NCBI GenBank assembly: GCA_947039985.1
Contig: CAMRAP010000094.1
Coordinates: forward strand, 1-6,912
Direction: 5' to 3'
DNA: 6,912 bases
Origin: an uncultured Odoribacter sp.
GTDB taxonomy: Bacteria; Bacteroidota; Bacteroidia; Bacteroidales; Marinifilaceae
In this document: positions 5,670 to 6,912 of the stretch, piece by piece
Position numbering within the stretch: the first letter of the stretch is position 1
Layout of the letters: each line of letters opens with the position of its first letter
Position numbers and translations under genes: made by a program
Notes under the pieces: generated by a model
What the model saw: only the letters and a program-made list of their open reading frames with translations
What the model was told of the DNA's origin: nothing
Databases searched by the model: none

Positions 5670-6431
5670 TTATGGTTTCTCGTTTATCCTTGGTGGATGG
5701 TTCTGTAATACTCGATGAGAAATTTTTCCGTGTGCAATCAACTCAATAGGGCAGTGGTAATCATCCAATTGCTCAGGAGTGATGATGTTTGAATGGTGGT
5801 AGTGTAGCTCCCTGTTTACACAAGCGATTGTTTTAACATAGGAGCAGATACTTCCCAAATCGTGAGATACCATGACAATGCTAAGTGTTTTGTTTAACTC
5901 TTGCAAAATATTGTACAGTTCTTTTTCAAAGTTGCTGTCCACATAAGTCGTAGGTTCATCTAATATTAGGATGCGGGGGCTAGATATAATAGCTCGACAT
6001 AGAAAAACTCTTTGCATTTGTCCACCAGATAGATCGCCAATGGAACTTTTTTTATAGTCGCCCATTCCATATTTATCCAATAGTTCCCACGCCTTATGAC
6101 GATCTGACAAGGTGTAAGATCTATATAGTCCTTTGCTCGACATTAAGCCAGATAACACCACCTCTGTGACACTAATCGGAAAGTTTCGATCAAACGGATT
6201 GTTTTGTGGTAGGTATCCAAATAGATTTTGTTTGGAGTCTGGGTAAATAATTTCTCCACTAGAGGGCTTTAATAGGCCAAGAATTACTTTTAATAGGGTT
6301 GTTTTCCCTCCACCATTCGGACCAATCACACCGATAAACTCATTCTCCTTGATACTCATGTTTACATGATGCAGTACCGTTTGATTGTCGTATCCAGCAG
6401 AGATGTTTTTTAGCTCAATAATAGTAGACAT
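5670..6431 (-). CDS. znuC: Zinc/manganese ABC transporter ATPase (ZnuC-like)
   Basis: This 253-residue protein is a complete ABC ATPase that powers metal import with ZnuB. Motifs are intact: Walker A GPNGGGKTT at 37-45, Q-loop Gln76 in YLPQ, signature LSGGQ at 134-138, Walker B ILILDEP at 154-160 with catalytic Glu159, and the switch His190 in VSHD. A C-terminal tail of about 45 residues beyond the nucleotide-binding core begins ELHYHHSN (His210, His212, His213) and includes DYHCPIELIAHG, giving several His residues and one Cys that could sense or bind metal; this is an inference. It sits 27 bases after the binding-protein gene and directly abuts znuB. The motif string and neighbours place it in the zinc/manganese group rather than haem or iron-siderophore ATPases, though the ATPase alone would not settle that. 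Confidence 0.94.
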   Translation of the reverse strand: MSTIIELKNISAGYDNQTVLHHVNMSIKENEFIGVIGPNGGGKTTLLKVILGLLKPSSGEIIYPDSKQNLFGYLPQNNPFDRNFPISVTEVVLSGLMSSKGLYRSYTLSDRHKAWELLDKYGMGDYKKSSIGDLSGGQMQRVFLCRAIISSPRILILDEPTTYVDSNFEKELYNILQELNKTLSIVMVSHDLGSICSYVKTIACVNRELHYHHSNIITPEQLDDYHCPIELIAHGKISHRVLQNHPPRINEKP

Positions 6432-6458
6432 AGTCGTTTTATTAGTGTATATGTGCCC

Positions 6459-6912
6459 TTAGTTTTGAATAGTAGTTTGAGTTGTTTTAAAAATATTAAT
6501 CAATATTTTCATTCCTTCTATCCAATTCTCCTCTAATGGATCAATGGGGATCACTTTACCTCCAATCTCTTTGGCGATGGATTGTGCATTTGTAAGATCA
6601 AATTGTTTTTGAATAAAAATGAGTTTGATTCCTTTTTGACGAGCAGTATCTATCACCTTTTTCAAATGCATTGGATTAGGTTCTTTCCCTTCATCTTCAA
6701 TAGCAATTTGTTCTAAACCATAGTCGTTCGCAAAATAGGTCAGCGCAGGATGATAAATCAAAAAAGCACTGTGCCTCTTGTTGTTGAATAGTTGTTCAGT
6801 TGTTGTGGATATCGAATCAATCTGTATTTTTAGTGCTTCGTAATTTATTCTCAATTTTGACTCTTGTTTGGGATAGCGTTTTGCTAAGGTGTTATAAATA
6901 TCATTTGCTATT
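6459..6912 (-). CDS. znuA: Metal ABC transporter substrate-binding protein (ZnuA-like), C-terminal fragment
   Basis: The frame is open to the right edge of the window, giving the last 150 residues; the TTG at 6854 is an internal Leu codon, since upstream codons continue the family sequence IANDIYNTLAKRYP. The protein is a cluster A-I metal-binding protein that captures Zn2+ or Mn2+ in the periplasm and hands it to ZnuB. The C-terminal lobe shows YHPALTYFANDYGLEQ, with the third metal ligand His in YHP; IEDEGKEPNP; IFIQKQF; and IDPLEENW with the expected acidic ligand Asp. The N-terminal lobe, with two His ligands, the signal peptide or lipobox and any His-rich loop, lies outside the window. 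The visible part has no His-rich loop. The operon promoter, and any Zur or other regulator site, would also be outside. znuC follows after 27 bases. Confidence 0.92.
   Translation of the reverse strand, partial: IANDIYNTLAKRYPKQESKLRINYEALKIQIDSISTTTEQLFNNKRHSAFLIYHPALTYFANDYGLEQIAIEDEGKEPNPMHLKKVIDTARQKGIKLIFIQKQFDLTNAQSIAKEIGGKVIPIDPLEENWIEGMKILINIFKTTQTTIQN

Noticed and set aside
6459..6854. 131-residue stand-alone small protein starting at TTG 6854
   Set aside because: The frame stays open to base 6911 with family-like sequence, so it is the C-terminal part of a normal-length metal-binding protein.

Overview
The window looks like a piece of an AT-rich Bacteroidetes chromosome, most likely from the anaerobic order Bacteroidales. 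Three things suggest this. A ferredoxin-dependent 2-oxoglutarate oxidoreductase (KorAB) is present. Start codons lack a good Shine-Dalgarno sequence and are preceded by A/T-rich stretches. The proteins read like Bacteroidales versions of their families, for example a secreted C1-type aminopeptidase and a ZnuC with a C-terminal His-containing tail. This is judged from the sequence and family knowledge, not from a search, and the genus is not called.

Layout. On the + strand, positions 1-1317 hold the 3' end of korA and the complete korB, 8 bases apart. These are the two subunits of 2-oxoglutarate:ferredoxin oxidoreductase, an oxygen-sensitive, CoA-dependent enzyme that converts 2-oxoglutarate to succinyl-CoA and reduces ferredoxin. 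A 679-base convergent gap follows (1318-1996). It has no convincing gene but contains several inverted repeats, a strong terminator-like hairpin near its right end, and two tiny overlapping reading frames of doubtful meaning.

From 1997 to the right edge everything is on the minus strand. In transcription order (right to left) it runs: a metal-binding lipoprotein-type substrate-binding protein of the ZnuA/cluster A-I family (5' part missing), the ATPase znuC, the permease znuB, then after an 80-base gap lpdA (dihydrolipoamide dehydrogenase) and, 11 bases on, an exported bleomycin hydrolase/aminopeptidase C-like cysteine peptidase. znuA-znuC-znuB form a classic high-affinity zinc (or manganese) uptake ABC transporter. 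Their gaps (27 and 1 base) indicate one transcript. lpdA and the peptidase look like a second cotranscribed pair. The gap before lpdA contains an imperfect 14-bp inverted repeat overlapping a Bacteroidetes-type -7 promoter box, so lpdA may have its own regulated promoter.

Most of the window is ordinary core metabolism and transport. I see no mobile element, CRISPR array, tRNA or rRNA, and no clear undescribed system. The points most worth a second look are the exported peptidase with its shortened C-terminus, the inverted repeat ahead of lpdA, and the structured convergent gap at 1318-1996.
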